Positions 1 to 9,849 of a stretch of DNA of 33,325 bases are shown here, one piece after another. The notes beneath the pieces are model-generated. The model ran no database searches and was not told the DNA's origin. It saw only the letters and a list, made by a program, of their open reading frames with translations. A program made the translations under genes and the position numbers. The stretch covers positions 1-33,325 of the forward strand of contig JABANP010000551.1 of the NCBI GenBank assembly GCA_013115135.1, read 5' to 3'. Position 1 is the stretch's first letter. Each line of letters begins with the position of its first letter. Origin of the DNA: Perkinsus olseni. Lineage: Eukaryota > Perkinsozoa > Perkinsida > Perkinsidae.

Positions 1-108
1 TAACCGCATCATCTAAAAACTCCGGGACAGCAAAGCGCAAGGGGTCTTGACAAATATCATCTCCATCCAACTCATCAACATGCTCCCAGCCAGCCGGAGG
101 CTACAACT
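1..108 (-). CDS. Start of Ty3/Gypsy pol ORF, runs off the left edge (partial)
   Basis: On the minus strand one frame is open from about position 108 to the window edge. It reads an acidic stretch that includes HVDELDGDD and PEFLDDAV. The frame differs from the protease ORF that stops at 204. The full-length element at 22843-30635 has a comparable acidic leader (DADGFIEDDFADDD) ahead of its reverse transcriptase, so this is probably the equivalent leader of this element's pol. RT, RNase H and integrase would lie left of the window. Relative to the protease frame the shift is +1, whereas in the full-length element it is -1. Only about 35 codons are visible, so the call rests on position and composition. 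Confidence 0.4.
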
Positions 109-203
109 CCCCTTCCACCAGCTCTCCCCTCCGCCGGCTTGGAGGTAGTCGGCACAGTCCCCTGCAGTTCCCCGGAATCTGCAAGTTCGCCACCTGCAAC
201 TCA

Positions 204-1247
204 CTATCCGTCATCAGGGGTCCATCCGCTTTCAAGCCTGCAGCAGCCCAGCGGGGCAGCACACATCTCGCAGGCATAATCAAAATTGGCGGGACTCAAG
301 TGACCAAATGCTACCGCGCACCCCACGCAATAACGACCCAGGTCCCCCAAATCAGCCTGCTCCTCTACGTACTGCTTTTCTTCCATCTCCTTCTTCGGTC
401 CCTCAGCCTCCTTGGCTGCCTGAACCTGTCGGCAAGCCTCCACCGCTTGCTCGGTCTCAACCTCCGCCTGCTTGGTCGCCACCTCCGTCTGTAACCCCTT
501 CTCCAAACGCTTCTCCCTCTTCTCCTCCTTAAGCCGTTGTGTTGCCGCTAAGGCCAACCGTGGGGACTCCGGCTCCGTCATCTTACTCGTCACGGAGACC
601 TCACTCCACAATGAATTATTATCCCTTGAGGTCCCGAACTCTCCGAAAGAAGTACAACAGCGTCGAGACCTCACTCCTCGATCTACCGCCTCCAACGCAT
701 CCTGCATGAGCCAAGGGATGCATGGCGGACCCGCCTCCACATCTCTACCCGAGATCCGGACGGGATCCTCAGAATAGGCGATATTCAATCGATAATGCTT
801 CAAAAAGTCGTGCCCCAAAATCACGGGGTACGCCAAGGAATCCACAACAAATGCAGTAATCATAAATGAAATTTTATCATCACTCCGACCGGGACATTTT
901 CCTTGTCGCGCCACCGTCGACGTGAAAATGTTAATCGATAACGTTACAACTCCCAGAATTTTACAAGTCGATTTGTCAATAGTAACGAGTGAGGGCCCAT
1001 TAACGGGGCTAATATCGCACCCCGCGGGAATCATCCCTCGTGCTACCATCGTGGCACAGCAGCCAGTGTCCACTAGACAGCGAATGGGACCCACTGACTG
1101 AAAATTAGAAATAAGTTCGACAAACAAGAACAATCCTAGATTGCCCCCAAAGGGGAACAGGTTGACCTCGCTCTTGCCGTCGGCACAAGTCAAGACTTCA
1201 GCCTCTGGCGACCGCGGGCTGCTTAGCGGCCGCCGCTTTAATTTCCC
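204..1247 (-). CDS. Ty3/Gypsy aspartic protease ORF, made by -1 frameshift from gag
   Basis: This ORF should be translated as a -1 frameshift extension of Gag, slipping at 1241-1247. Its first residues after the slip are GKLKRRPLSS. The active-site motif LVDTGC (DTG at 1062-1070) is followed by a hydrophobic second half containing VILGHDFLKHYRL, the flap and C-terminal pattern of retropepsins. After it comes a charged, Glu/Lys/Gln-rich probable coiled-coil stretch and a Cys-rich tail (YCVGCAVAF, YACEMCAAPLGCC). The ORF stops at 204 before any RT sequence, so this element has separate protease and polymerase frames like the one at 22843-30635. The open frame extends upstream to 1343, but that part overlaps gag and is probably not used as an independent start. 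Confidence 0.75.
   Translation of the reverse strand, partial: GKLKRRPLSSPRSPEAEVLTCADGKSEVNLFPFGGNLGLFLFVELISNFQSVGPIRCLVDTGCCATMVARGMIPAGCDISPVNGPSLVTIDKSTCKILGVVTLSINIFTSTVARQGKCPGRSDDKISFMITAFVVDSLAYPVILGHDFLKHYRLNIAYSEDPVRISGRDVEAGPPCIPWLMQDALEAVDRGVRSRRCCTSFGEFGTSRDNNSLWSEVSVTSKMTEPESPRLALAATQRLKEEKREKRLEKGLQTEVATKQAEVETEQAVEACRQVQAAKEAEGPKKEMEEKQYVEEQADLGDLGRYCVGCAVAFGHLSPANFDYACEMCAAPLGCCRLESGWTPDDG
1207..1247 (-). promoter_or_regulatory. Programmed -1 ribosomal frameshift signal at gag/protease junction
   Basis: Read on the minus strand, the heptamer GGGAAAT (1241-1247) fits X XXY YYZ in the gag frame and is followed directly by the gag stop TAA (1238-1240). After a 6-nt spacer comes a 7-bp stem, GGCGGCC (1228-1234) with GGTCGCC (1207-1213), including one G-U pair and a 14-nt loop. 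Slipping gives GGG AAA and enters the protease frame. The full-length element at 24393-24433 has the same layout. Confidence 0.75.
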
Positions 1248-2539
1248 TGGCCAGGCGCGGCCCCTGAAGGGCCCTTCTTCGCCTGCTCCACCAACGCCGC
1301 CCGCTCCGGGCACTGGCGGGACAAATGAGTCCTCGCCCCACATATATAACAGCCCTCCGGGTACTTCTTGTGTGGGCAGTTATAAGTAGCATGCTTGCCC
1401 TCACAAATCCCACAAGGTAGCAGTGGTCTTCTAGGCCTGCCCCCGTCAGCCCGCGCTCCAGGCGCCTGGCCTCCCGGGACCCTAGCTGGTCCCACTCCTC
1501 CGGCCGCCTGCTGATTCTTCAACAAATCCTTCAGGGACCCTAGCAGGGCATTCTGGGAGGAATGCATCTCCTTGATGGCCTTAGTCTGAGACTCCATCAA
1601 CGCAGCCCACTGCTTACCTTCTTCCGGACGAATCTGCCCCACCGCGGCAGGAGCCGCCGGGGCCTCCTCGATCGTCCCTGCCGCGACCGGCCTCGCCGCC
1701 TTCGGCTGCTTCCCACGATAATCCTCAATAATCTGACACACCTCCGCCACCTCCTTGGGTCGGCGCCTTCTTAATACAGGCCGCGCCCCCTCCGGGGCAG
1801 AAGCGATCAGACGATCCAAAATCATCCGCTTCTTGACCGGGGGTGGGAGTCTCTCCTCCTGAGGAAGCATCTTATCATACTCTTCAAGGGTCCTGTTAAG
1901 CATCGCCATAAACTGGCTAACATGGCCCTTGGCATCCCAGGTCAGCGCATTAAACTTCTCCAACGCCTCGTCGGGACGAATCAGATCAAACATCTGCAGC
2001 ATTATCCTCCGATCCTCGGCGAAGCTCGCCTTCTTGGCATTCTCATCCCACGTATCAAAATACGAATCCCGGAAGAAGCCACCCAACCTTTCCGCCATCA
2101 TACGGTCATCCCATCCCGCTGCCGTGGCATCCGCCTCGAACCTGCGAAACCACGTCCTCAGATCGGAAACTCCATCATACTTCTCCGGCATCTGTGCGGT
2201 CACGACCTGAAGAGTCTGCAGTAGCGGGTTACCGTTTGTCGCCACCACCGGTGCCTTCTGTGGGGTCTGCGTCCCTCCATCCGCCATTACCACTTGTGGC
2301 GCCGGGGCATCTCCACTTGGACTCGTCCCTTGAGCCCGTTCCTCTAACATGCGGTTGAACTCCACAGCCGCCTTCCTGGCTAGTTCCGCCGCATATTTCG
2401 CCGCTTCCTCACCGAAATCATGGGCGATACACTCATTATACGCTGCCTGGGCCGCTTCCTCAGGATCCCTCGGCTGCGGGGGAGGTTGGGCCCCTTCCCC
2501 CGTTTGCCCCGAGGACGTACTAGTGTGTTCTTTAACCAT
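1238..2539 (-). CDS. gag: Gag polyprotein of a Ty3/Gypsy retrotransposon
   Basis: A 433-residue ORF whose ATG at 2539 lies about 30 nt after the primer-binding site. The Pro/Gln/Thr-rich N-terminus (residues 1-90) is followed by a capsid-like helical region with WFRRFEADATAAGWDD and FNALTWDAKGHVSQFMAML, typical of Ty3/Gypsy Gag. The C-terminus carries two zinc knuckles. The first, CGICEGKHATYNC, has the shortened spacing CX2CX3HX4C; the second, CYICGARTHLSRQC, has the canonical CX2CX4HX4C. The protein ends in QGN next to the -1 slippery site that gives access to protease. Gag forms the particle and the knuckles bind element RNA. The ORF looks intact. It is only distantly similar to the gag at 23197, so the two elements belong to different families. 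Confidence 0.85.
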   Translation of the reverse strand: MVKEHTSTSSGQTGEGAQPPPQPRDPEEAAQAAYNECIAHDFGEEAAKYAAELARKAAVEFNRMLEERAQGTSPSGDAPAPQVVMADGGTQTPQKAPVVATNGNPLLQTLQVVTAQMPEKYDGVSDLRTWFRRFEADATAAGWDDRMMAERLGGFFRDSYFDTWDENAKKASFAEDRRIMLQMFDLIRPDEALEKFNALTWDAKGHVSQFMAMLNRTLEEYDKMLPQEERLPPPVKKRMILDRLIASAPEGARPVLRRRRPKEVAEVCQIIEDYRGKQPKAARPVAAGTIEEAPAAPAAVGQIRPEEGKQWAALMESQTKAIKEMHSSQNALLGSLKDLLKNQQAAGGVGPARVPGGQAPGARADGGRPRRPLLPCGICEGKHATYNCPHKKYPEGCYICGARTHLSRQCPERAALVEQAKKGPSGAAPGQGN

Positions 2540-2568
2540 AGTAACGCCCTTTTCTTTTTAATATCTTC

Positions 2569-2586
2569 AACAAGGAGCTGCTACCA
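2569..2586 (-). promoter_or_regulatory. Primer-binding site of the left Ty3/Gypsy element
   Basis: Minus-strand TGGTAGCAGCTCCTTGTT, just upstream of gag. It is complementary to a tRNA ending in GCUGCUACCA. The same 18 nt follow the 5' LTR of the full-length element (23134-23151). The TGGTAGC start recalls initiator-Met PBSs of fungal elements, but the tRNA is not identified here. Confidence 0.75.
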
Positions 2587-3576
2587 GTAAGGTGTCGCGG
2601 TACTGACTTGGATATCACTTAGGGGAAACTCAACAAGCGGATGTCTTGTGCCAGAATAAGCCAATACCACTACCCTGGGACAGAAGTAGTGTAACAATGC
2701 ACTTCACTCTTCTCTCTACTTCACAGCACGGCCTGAGCATCTCGCTTGCCCAGACGATCGGTATTGGGCTCATCAGCTATAGAAGGACTGCGAGGGTTTG
2801 ACCTTTCTTGGGACTTGACAAAACCCTTGGGGAGTGCTCGGGACATACTCAGGACCAACCAACCGAGTAGAGGAGCACCGGTAGTAGGCAATCTGCACCC
2901 ACAACAGCAGTAGGTGAAGTAGACAGATTAGCTATAGAAGCTAGCGACCCACATCTGCCTCTCATCACACTAAGTGGCTCACACAAGTTGGGGAGCTAGT
3001 CCGTGAATTATGGATGCCTTTGAGTTAAGCATCCGCCGCTGCAGTTAATGACCGGAAGTTGGAGACTGTCGCGGTGCCTGAGTTGAGTCCAGTGAGCTAA
3101 CAATGGGGAGCCAATGACTTCGGTCGTCAGCAACCGGGCATCTGCTTGATCAGCAGGGCTCAGGAACAGCGTCATGCTCCTGGCTTTCAAGGAGGTCTCA
3201 GGAACAGCGTCACGGTCCTGGCTTTTAAGGAGGTATACTTGCTAGAGCGGCTCTCATCGCGACAACCGCGATGGCGCGCGTGGCATGCTAGGTGTGTCGC
3301 CGTACAGCTCGAACTAGTTGCGCAACACAAAGCGTGGGTGAGCTTGAAGGTAGTAGTTGTAGCGGGGAACGAACGAACCTCGGGGCAAGGAGGCTCGAAC
3401 TGCAAACTGAATGCAAACCCTGCAAAGTCTACAATTCCGGAGTAAACCCAAGCTCAGGGGCACGCAAGTAAATAGCTCGAGCGGAGCGAGCCGTTGCACC
3501 AATACAAAGGCGAGCGGAGGTAACACGAGTTCCGTCCACAGGTGAAGCTTGCTCGCCCGCAATAGATCAGCCCCCA
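2587..3576 (-). other. Probable 5' LTR region of the left element; no gene seen
   Basis: The sequence upstream of the PBS should hold the 5' LTR. On the minus strand it ends in ACCTTAC just before TGG, like the end of the full-length element's LTR (ACCTTACA). The partner LTR is outside the window, so the LTR's outer edge cannot be placed. Apart from the 38-bp duplication at 3159-3234, no coding region was recognised. Confidence 0.45.
3159..3234. repeat. 38-bp head-to-tail duplication
   Basis: Two adjacent 38-bp copies (3159-3196 and 3197-3234) each begin CTCAGGAACAGCGTCA and end AAGGAGGT, with a few substitutions. They lie in the probable LTR or flank of the left element. A simple tandem duplication; no function is evident. 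Confidence 0.85.
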
Positions 3577-3578
3577 CG

Positions 3579-3700
3579 GATCTTAGCGCCTCAACGTGGC
3601 GTGGGGGTGGCCGGGTTTCGACCCGGTACGAAGCTAAGATCAACCTTGCCAACACTTGTACATCCCCCAGTGGATACTCACGAGGTTGGCTTGGCTGTAC
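3579..3700 (+). repeat. Structured dispersed repeat, copy 1
   Basis: Copy 1 of a three-copy family (others at 18950-19010 minus and 31089-31147 plus). Outer arms GATCTTAGC (3579-3587) and GCTAAGATC (3633-3641) enclose two hairpins. The first is CGCC-TCAACGT-GGCG (3587-3601). The second is CCGGGT-TTCG-ACCCGG (3611-3626). Similarity to the other copies continues for roughly 50 bp past the outer stem. The stem sequences differ between copies but still pair, as in a structured RNA. It is not a recognised tRNA or ribozyme. Confidence 0.65.
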
Positions 3701-4598
3701 ATAGCGGCTCGTCTATTTCGGTTAGCTATACTTCCCGTTATGCTACACTCTTGGCAATACTTGGTACCAGCGCCACCTCTGCTGTACTATGCTACTGCCG
3801 GCACTCTGTCGAGTCGGCTTGAACTATTGCACGACTTTGTGACACTTGCACGGGCAGCGGCCTTCTGCAGGGAACCTTCATAGACCTGGAGCGACTAACT
3901 CGGTACCCTTTTGAGTCCCTTCCGACGTCTCCCTTCTCCACGGCCCTCCTCGAGGCTCGCCGGGGACATCTCGGCAGTGACGTCATGTTTCTGGTGAGAC
4001 AAGGCTGACTGCATCATCCTCTTCTCTCCATCCCGTGGATGGAGACCTGCTACACCTGGGTAGCGAGAAGCCGGAGTCCGCACGTCAGACTACTACTACA
4101 CCTCATTCACGTCCTCCCCAACCTTTCTTGTCCTGTTAGAGGTTTCGATAAACCGAGTTTCCACTCTAGATCTTGCAGTCATCTCTCGAACGTACATCTT
4201 TTCAGTTTTTCGTTATGTCCTTCGTCTAGCCTTTGCTCGGCATCGTCAGCAGCCTAGAACACGGCTGGTTTGGACACTTCAGCGAGCGACGTGGTTCGTG
4301 AAGACGTTGTTCGCTCGGCGCATTCCGGTTCCTCTCGAGGCTGGCCATCTCGACCGACTCATGTACGCCACTTGGCCTCTCTAGCACACAACTCGCATTC
4401 TTGCATACCACTCGAGATGTTTCTTGCAGCTCACGGCTGCTAGTCCGGTCATTTTTTCGTGATCCTGTTCGCTCGCCAGTCGTTTGTATCACATGATGTT
4501 GCGAGTCAGCCGCCAATGTCGCAGCCTTTTCAGCCTCTGAGAGTCCTTGGGCCGGCTATTGTACATTTAAGGGCGATGGCTGCGTGCCCGTAATGCCC
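3700..4598. other. Intergenic stretch, no gene seen
   Basis: Only short, compositionally ordinary ORFs occur on either strand. None shows recognisable motifs, intron-linked continuation or repeats. Confidence 0.5.
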
Positions 4599-4599
4599 G

Positions 4600-4707
4600 G
4601 CAATAAGCGTTGCCCAGCAATAAGCGTTGCCCAGCAATAAGCGTTGCGTTGCGTTGCGTTGCGTTGCGTTGCGTTGCGTTGCGTTGCGTTGCGTTGCGTT
4701 GCGTTGC
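4600..4707. repeat. 17-bp triplicate followed by (GCGTT)13 microsatellite
   Basis: Three copies of a 17-bp unit starting GCAATAAGCGTTGC (4600, 4617, 4634) run into thirteen GCGTT units (4641-4705). The pentamer appears to have expanded from the GCGTTGC in the third 17-bp unit. The minus-strand ORF reading repeated NATQR is a by-product. Confidence 0.95.
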
Positions 4708-4718
4708 AATAGATCAGC

Positions 4719-5130
4719 TATGTATTCGCGCACCCCAATTAGCTGCAGGGAACTCGCGAGTCACTCATTGATTTCGGTCGGACTTATTGGCTAGTATGGC
4801 ATCATCATCATCAGATATTATTATCCTCATTGCCTAATCATTAGGCCCTATTCATGACTCTGATTCTCCAACGGATACTGAGTTGTCACTGGGAAGGGCC
4901 GTGCTTGAGCCCCCACACGCTACACAGTGAGCATCATCTTCCTAAGCTCTTATTACCGCTGTGCTCGAATTGGGAGGATGAATCTCGAATCATGAGCCTA
5001 CTACTGTAGCAGTGTTATATTCTGGGCTGCGCGTATATCAGACTGATATTATCAGTGATATCATATCACGGTCGGGTCAAAAACTTCCATCATTGGCAAT
5101 GATTCATTGCCTATGTCGATACGCCGTAGT
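4719..5130. other. Intergenic stretch, no gene seen
   Basis: No ORF, repeat or motif of note apart from a short ATC-rich run near 4800 and AT-rich inverted segments near 5040-5070 (ATCAGTGATATCATATCA). Confidence 0.5.
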
Positions 5131-5132
5131 TA

Positions 5133-5995
5133 CGTGAGTGAGAGTGAATGAGAGCGCGAGACATTGGGTGACAGACTGAGACAGTGGCAGTGCCACTGTG
5201 GCACCCGTGAAACCAGGTGACAGTGGGTTACACATTGTAACCCACTGTAAACCCAGTGTAACTCACACTGAGAAAAAGTGAATGAGGGCGCATGACAGTG
5301 AGTGACGGTGTGTGACAGTGCGCGGAAGTGTGAGACAGTGTAACATTGTGGCACCCGTGAAACCACGTGACAGCGAGTGAGAGTGCAGGACAGTGTGTGA
5401 CGGAGTGTCGCAGTGCGTGAAAGTGTGGGGCAGTGTAAGATAGTGGCACCCGTGTAACCATGTGACAGTGAGCGAGAGTGAACGAGAGCGCAGGACAGTG
5501 AGTGACAGTGTGTGACGGAGAGTGACACTGCGTGAGAGTGTGGGACAGTGTAAGATAGTGGCACCCGTGTAACCACGTGACAGCGAGTGACAGTGCGTGA
5601 CGGAGTGTGACGGAGTGTGACATTGCGTGGAAGTGTGGGACAGTGTGTGATAGTGGCACACGTGTAACCACGTGACAGTGTGTGACGGAGTGTGAAATTG
5701 CGTGGAAGTGTGGGACAGTGTGTGATAGTGGCACACGTGTAACTGAGTGACACTGAGTGAGAGTGAATGAGAGCGCATGACAGTGCTGGGAAGTGAATGA
5801 GAGCGCATGACAGTGAGTGATAGCGTGTGACAGTGTGTGACGGTATGTGAAAGTGCGTGGAAGTGTGGGACAGTTTAAGATAGTGGCACCCATGTAACCA
5901 CGTGAGAGTTGGTGAGAGCCAGTATGACAGTGAGTGACAGTGTGACAGTGCGTAAAAGTGTGGGACGGTGTGTGATAGTGGCACCCGTGTAACGG
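5133..5995. repeat. Degenerate minisatellite built on GTGACAGT-like words
   Basis: About 860 bp of GTGAGTGACAGTG-type repeats with a short (about 8-10 bp) inner period and a looser higher-order unit. The higher-order marker GTGGCACCCGTGTAACCACG, or a near variant, appears eight times, about 75-155 bp apart (near 5200, 5347, 5443, 5558, 5653, 5727, 5882, 5978). Minus-strand ORFs rich in LSHTVPHFHAL arise from the repeat and are not genes. A shorter block of the same repeat, in the same orientation, is at 20566-20757. Confidence 0.95.
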
Positions 5996-6300
5996 AAAAT
6001 GGTTCAAAACTAAGCACGTTTCACAATTCCAAGCTGTGATCGCAATGCCAAGCACTGCGTGCAATCTCAAGCAGCCACTGAAAGCTGTCTTGTGCAAGCA
6101 CGCTGCCGTGCTTGTTTTTGACAAATAGTCTCTACTGCTCTTTCCTACTCGCCTAATCACTCCTAAGCTATCGTAATAGTAAGTCGGCGTTGGACTGTAA
6201 ACTGTCAACTACAGTGCTACTTCTCAATTGTACCCCACCAAACTCAACAACTACTACGTAACCCGAAATATGAGGGTAACTGTCCGAAACTGTAACATGC
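5996..6300. other. Spacer between minisatellite and MULE gene 3' end
   Basis: No coding signal was recognised. The minus-strand transposase reading frame ends at 6308, so the transposase 3' UTR and terminator would lie here. Confidence 0.45.
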
Positions 6301-6307
6301 ACAATAT

Positions 6308-8790
6308 TCACTCTCTTCTCACTAGCTCTCTCTCATCATACAGTCTAACGGGATACGAAGGGCCGACATCGCTGTCCGAGGAGCCGTGCGATGACATGGC
6401 CTCTTCAATCGCCAAGTTGTCGTACAGTCTCAAAGGGTGAATCACTTCAGTGGCTGGCGATAAGGCACCTGAAACGAACGAGGTGGGGGTCAAAGTTTGA
6501 CCGTCAAACTGGGGCGAACTCTACTGGTCTAGACCGTAGATAGCCTCGGGTTTACTTGAGTTTTCTTCAGATTCGTCTTCTTCGCCAGCGACAGAGGAGT
6601 CGCTCTCCTCATCTTCATAATACCCCTCGGAAGACTCGGCTGACGATCCACTTTCCGTGCAGCTCATTGCTAAAAACCAACAGTAACATAGTGAGAATAT
6701 TTTGAGCGTCGCCTATGACTAAGAGCAAATATTACACTCGTTACCAAAGTCGCTCATGGCCTCTCGTTCCTCTCCATCGTGAGGTACATCTCTGTCGATT
6801 ATATCTTCATCGCTCGAAGCATCTACAATCATTTAGTACAATCTCACCGCTCGATGAACAGTCTCTACGCGGTGGCTGGACCACAGGAGGCTCGGGTATT
6901 ACCCGAATCCGCTGCCGTTAGTAGAGAGTCGAAGCGCCCGAGGGGGCCGACCGGTATTTCATGAGGCCGCCCACGTCGAAGCCTCGGCAGCTGCCGCGTT
7001 CCTGGAACATACCTGTCAATCAATTATAACGAGCGTTTAAGAGAGTGATATTAATATTGTGTTATCCGGCGGACAGTGCTAATCAGGTAATTGAACTCTG
7101 CGGCGTGACCTATAACGCCCCGCTTACAGTGCGTGACTTACACTGGTTGTGTTCCGAGGGCTATCTCAGTAGCGTAACTATGTGAACAGCATCCCCAGTC
7201 ACGGAACTCTTTGCATGTGCAACGCATGGAGAAGTTCCCCGGCCTCACTGTACTCGTAATTGGTGAGCAAGTGACAAGATAGAAGCAGAAATACCTCCTC
7301 ATCACGGTCTCGAGGCTCGGAGCGCCTGCAGAACAACAGATGGATCTCAGAGTTTATTCTGATGGTTCACCTTCCAGAAACTCTGACAGGAGGATAGCTT
7401 TGAGGTATACGTCCACCGCTTCTTCTCTTTCCTGAGGAAGTAGGAGGAAAGTTTCCTCCACTGACGCAGTAGGAGCCAGTCTGTGACTGTCTACGATAAA
7501 GTATCGCGAGACGAGTTCTTCATCAGTGAGATCACAGACTTGCATGGTGACCTACGCACGAGATAGCCGCATAGCCCATCGGTCTCTACGTTAAGTTAAG
7601 GTCGTTAACCAGGGTACCTCATTGACCATATTTCGCTGCCTAAGCTTGGTCCCCCGCACTTTCATCTCATGCCCATATTGGAAAGTACTGATCGTCTGGG
7701 GTCTCTCAACGAAGTGCTGAGGACTCGAGCGTTTCATAGCTTGGATAACCTGAGGGAGAAGAGGAGAGAAATGACATGCGCACACACTTCGTCCATTGAT
7801 CACCTTTCGGATCCGGGCAGCAAACGCCGAGATGTTAAGCCTGTGCTTCTTGGCTAGAGACCGCGTCTGCGTCTGATGAAAGGTCTCAACAATGTTCGTG
7901 AGTACCTAGATAAATAATCAGCGAGGAAAATCCGTGGTGAATCGTGAAGTCATAGGAGTATTTACAGTACCTGCATTCCTATGAGCCCGTCGGATGTGAG
8001 TTCGATATTAGGATATCCATATTGCTCCGGATTCAAAGTGTTCCTCAAATACCTCCCGCCACGCTCACATCGGTCTTCCACCGCTGTGATAAGGGCCTCC
8101 GACAGAAGCAGATAAATTTCAGTGGTGGGGCTCGCGTGAAGAAAGTACTTGTGTCGCTTTACCTGGAGTGGACCGAATGTCGAGCCGATATAATCAGCTG
8201 GACATGCTCTCCCTCCCCGATTAAACTCGCAATACTTGGATATCGCTTACTAGATTCCATCCGTCTTGAAGTGTGGACTTGTTATCCTTCAAGTTTTTAG
8301 ACAGGTGGAAGTAGCATCGAGCTGAAAAAGTGTTCAAGACTCTTTAACATATTCAAATTGGGAATTTGAATTAAGAGAGAGGGGCTGCGTCAGTGAAAGT
8401 TACCGTTTTTCACATCTGGAAGATACTCCTTGCATGCTTTCAGTGCTCCCTGATGAGCATCATGAACACAGAGATTGACGACATCCTTCAATGATCGCTC
8501 TCCAGCTGTCAAAGACTCAATGAGCATGTTCAGCAACTCCAATAAACGTAGATAAATCTCGTAGCACTCTTCGTCGACGATCGCCATAATGAACGGAACG
8601 AATGTATGACTATATTCATGCCGCACTGGGTTGTACCTGCGGCACAAGAATATAAGCTCTCCCCGTGCACCAAGTCTTGAGACGTACCATACGCGGGATG
8701 TTCCGATCCACACGACTTTGAGTTCGCCTCGAATGATCTTGGTGAACACATCCACAATTGGAGTCAAAGACCTCCGCGAGCCAATTGGGG
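6308..8790 (-). CDS. MULE-type transposase: catalytic part, SWIM zinc finger and acidic tail (spliced)
   Basis: I can read nine minus-strand exons: about 8790-8404, 8321-7971, 7905-7618, 7551-7371, 7325-7142, 7012-6903, 6822-6745, 6669-6535 and 6468-6308. All introns are GT-AG and 45-129 nt. Exon 1 into 2 reads DAHQGALKACKEYLPDV then RCYFHLSKNLKD, the second catalytic Asp region of MULE transposases. Exon 3 has TNIVETFHQTQTRSL, the usual C-terminal block. Exon 5 gives CTCKEFRDWGCCSHSYA, a CxC...CxH SWIM finger. Exon 6 has LRRGRPHEIP, then a Ser/Asp/Glu-rich tail. The first catalytic Asp is not evident (WIGTS where an Asp-Gly-Thr is expected), and exon 2 needs one frame change near 8235-8260. 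N-terminal exons lie at 11121-11800, separated by element copy A. Probably a dead or dying transposase. Confidence 0.68.
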
Positions 8791-8794
8791 GAGG

Positions 8795-9654
8795 GTCCTA
8801 ATTTAGGGCGAGCGCTAGAAACAACTTCCGGGCATTCCTGGCCGGAACCTATCGTGCTTAGGCCCCCCCGTTCCTATATATTATCTTCGCTCCCACCCAT
8901 TACAATTTCTCCAAACCTTTCAAATCATTCAATATGGTCCGTCAAAGTTTATTCGTAGTATCCCGGTGCGAATCGAAATGTTTTGACGCTCACATTAACC
9001 ACAAACCATGCTTCCTGTCACGTCTCCTCCGCTTGCGCACTTGCATTTCTTTCGTCAAAAAGCGCGCGCCGCTGCGTCACGGCGTCGCACAAACTGCTCT
9101 GCATATAGCGCACGCCCCATGTCACAAAGTTGCAATTTCCGCTATGCTCAAAAGGCTCGCTCATTCCTAACGCGGCGGCGACCTTTTCTTGCGATTCGTG
9201 CTGTTCCGCATATCTCCTCTGAGATCCTTTGGATTCCTAACCATCCAAGGTTCCTCTTCACTATGTCAGGCATACTTTGAGTTATCTTCTCTCTCCCCTA
9301 TGTTTGAAAATAAGTAAAGGCCGGTATGTTCTACAGCCGCTTCCCTGCTACGAAGAAGGCTGTTCCAAGCGGCTACGACTATTGCTCATTTCCATGTGCT
9401 CGAATGCTATTTTCGACCGCAAGTTCGTTATATATCGACCCGCTGGCTCGCCACATGGATCTTAGCAGCATGTGGTCTCAGCCTGGAACTTTCAGACGAC
9501 GTACATGCGAATCGCTGCAAGCAATTATGAGATGGTTCGTCGAGGCGTCAGCCTCGCCCGAAGGGAGAACCATCGTTTCGATTGCCGCACGTCAACTAAG
9601 TTTTTTGTTTGATGATTCTGACACTCGGCCACTGGCCGCGTCGATACTCTGAAG
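8795..9654. other. Stretch with promoter-like signal and short ORFs, no assigned gene
   Basis: On the plus strand a TATA-like CCTATATATTATC (about 8872-8885) is followed by a pyrimidine-rich leader and an ATG at 8934 opening a 78-codon ORF (8934-9170). Further plus ORFs (9008-9280, 9326-9652) overlap or follow it. None has a recognisable domain, and no consistent splicing linked them. The stretch sits where the MULE gene should have its first catalytic Asp, so it could be inserted DNA or decayed transposase. Confidence 0.3.
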
Positions 9655-9849
9655 TTATCGGCATGCAACTCGGGCGGTTATATTCGTGCTGACAGCAGTG
9701 AAAATATTATTGGCTTGTGCGACTGCGTCTTCAGTACAGTACATGTAGAGTTCCTTCCGCTCTTCAGTCTCTTCTTCCAAGTACGTTTTTATGCACAAGT
9801 CGACGAGTTTAAGGCCAGACGTCAAGCTTGGACCTTCCCGACGTCTCTA
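9655..9849 (-). CDS. Coding fragment abutting the inserted element (possible MULE middle part)
   Basis: A minus-strand frame is open from the junction with repeat copy A (9849) to a stop at 9655-9657. It reads a charged, protein-like stretch containing LVDLCIKTYLEEETEERKEL and VAQANNIFTAV. It has the orientation expected if it joins the transposase exons on both sides. It has no diagnostic motif and could be chance or an exon end with an unrecognised splice site. Confidence 0.35.

Noticed and set aside
1198..2561. Plus-strand ORFs opposite gag
   Set aside because: Shadows of the well-supported minus-strand gag frame.
3579..3641. tRNA gene or hammerhead ribozyme
   Set aside because: Only two inner hairpins, no anticodon arm or CCA-type acceptor, and no CUGANGA/GAAA core.
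4530..4733. Minus ORF with repeated NATQR
   Set aside because: Translation of the (GCGTT)n microsatellite.
5130..6208. Long minus-strand ORFs rich in LSHTVPHFHAL
   Set aside because: Pure translation of a degenerate minisatellite; three overlapping frames look alike.
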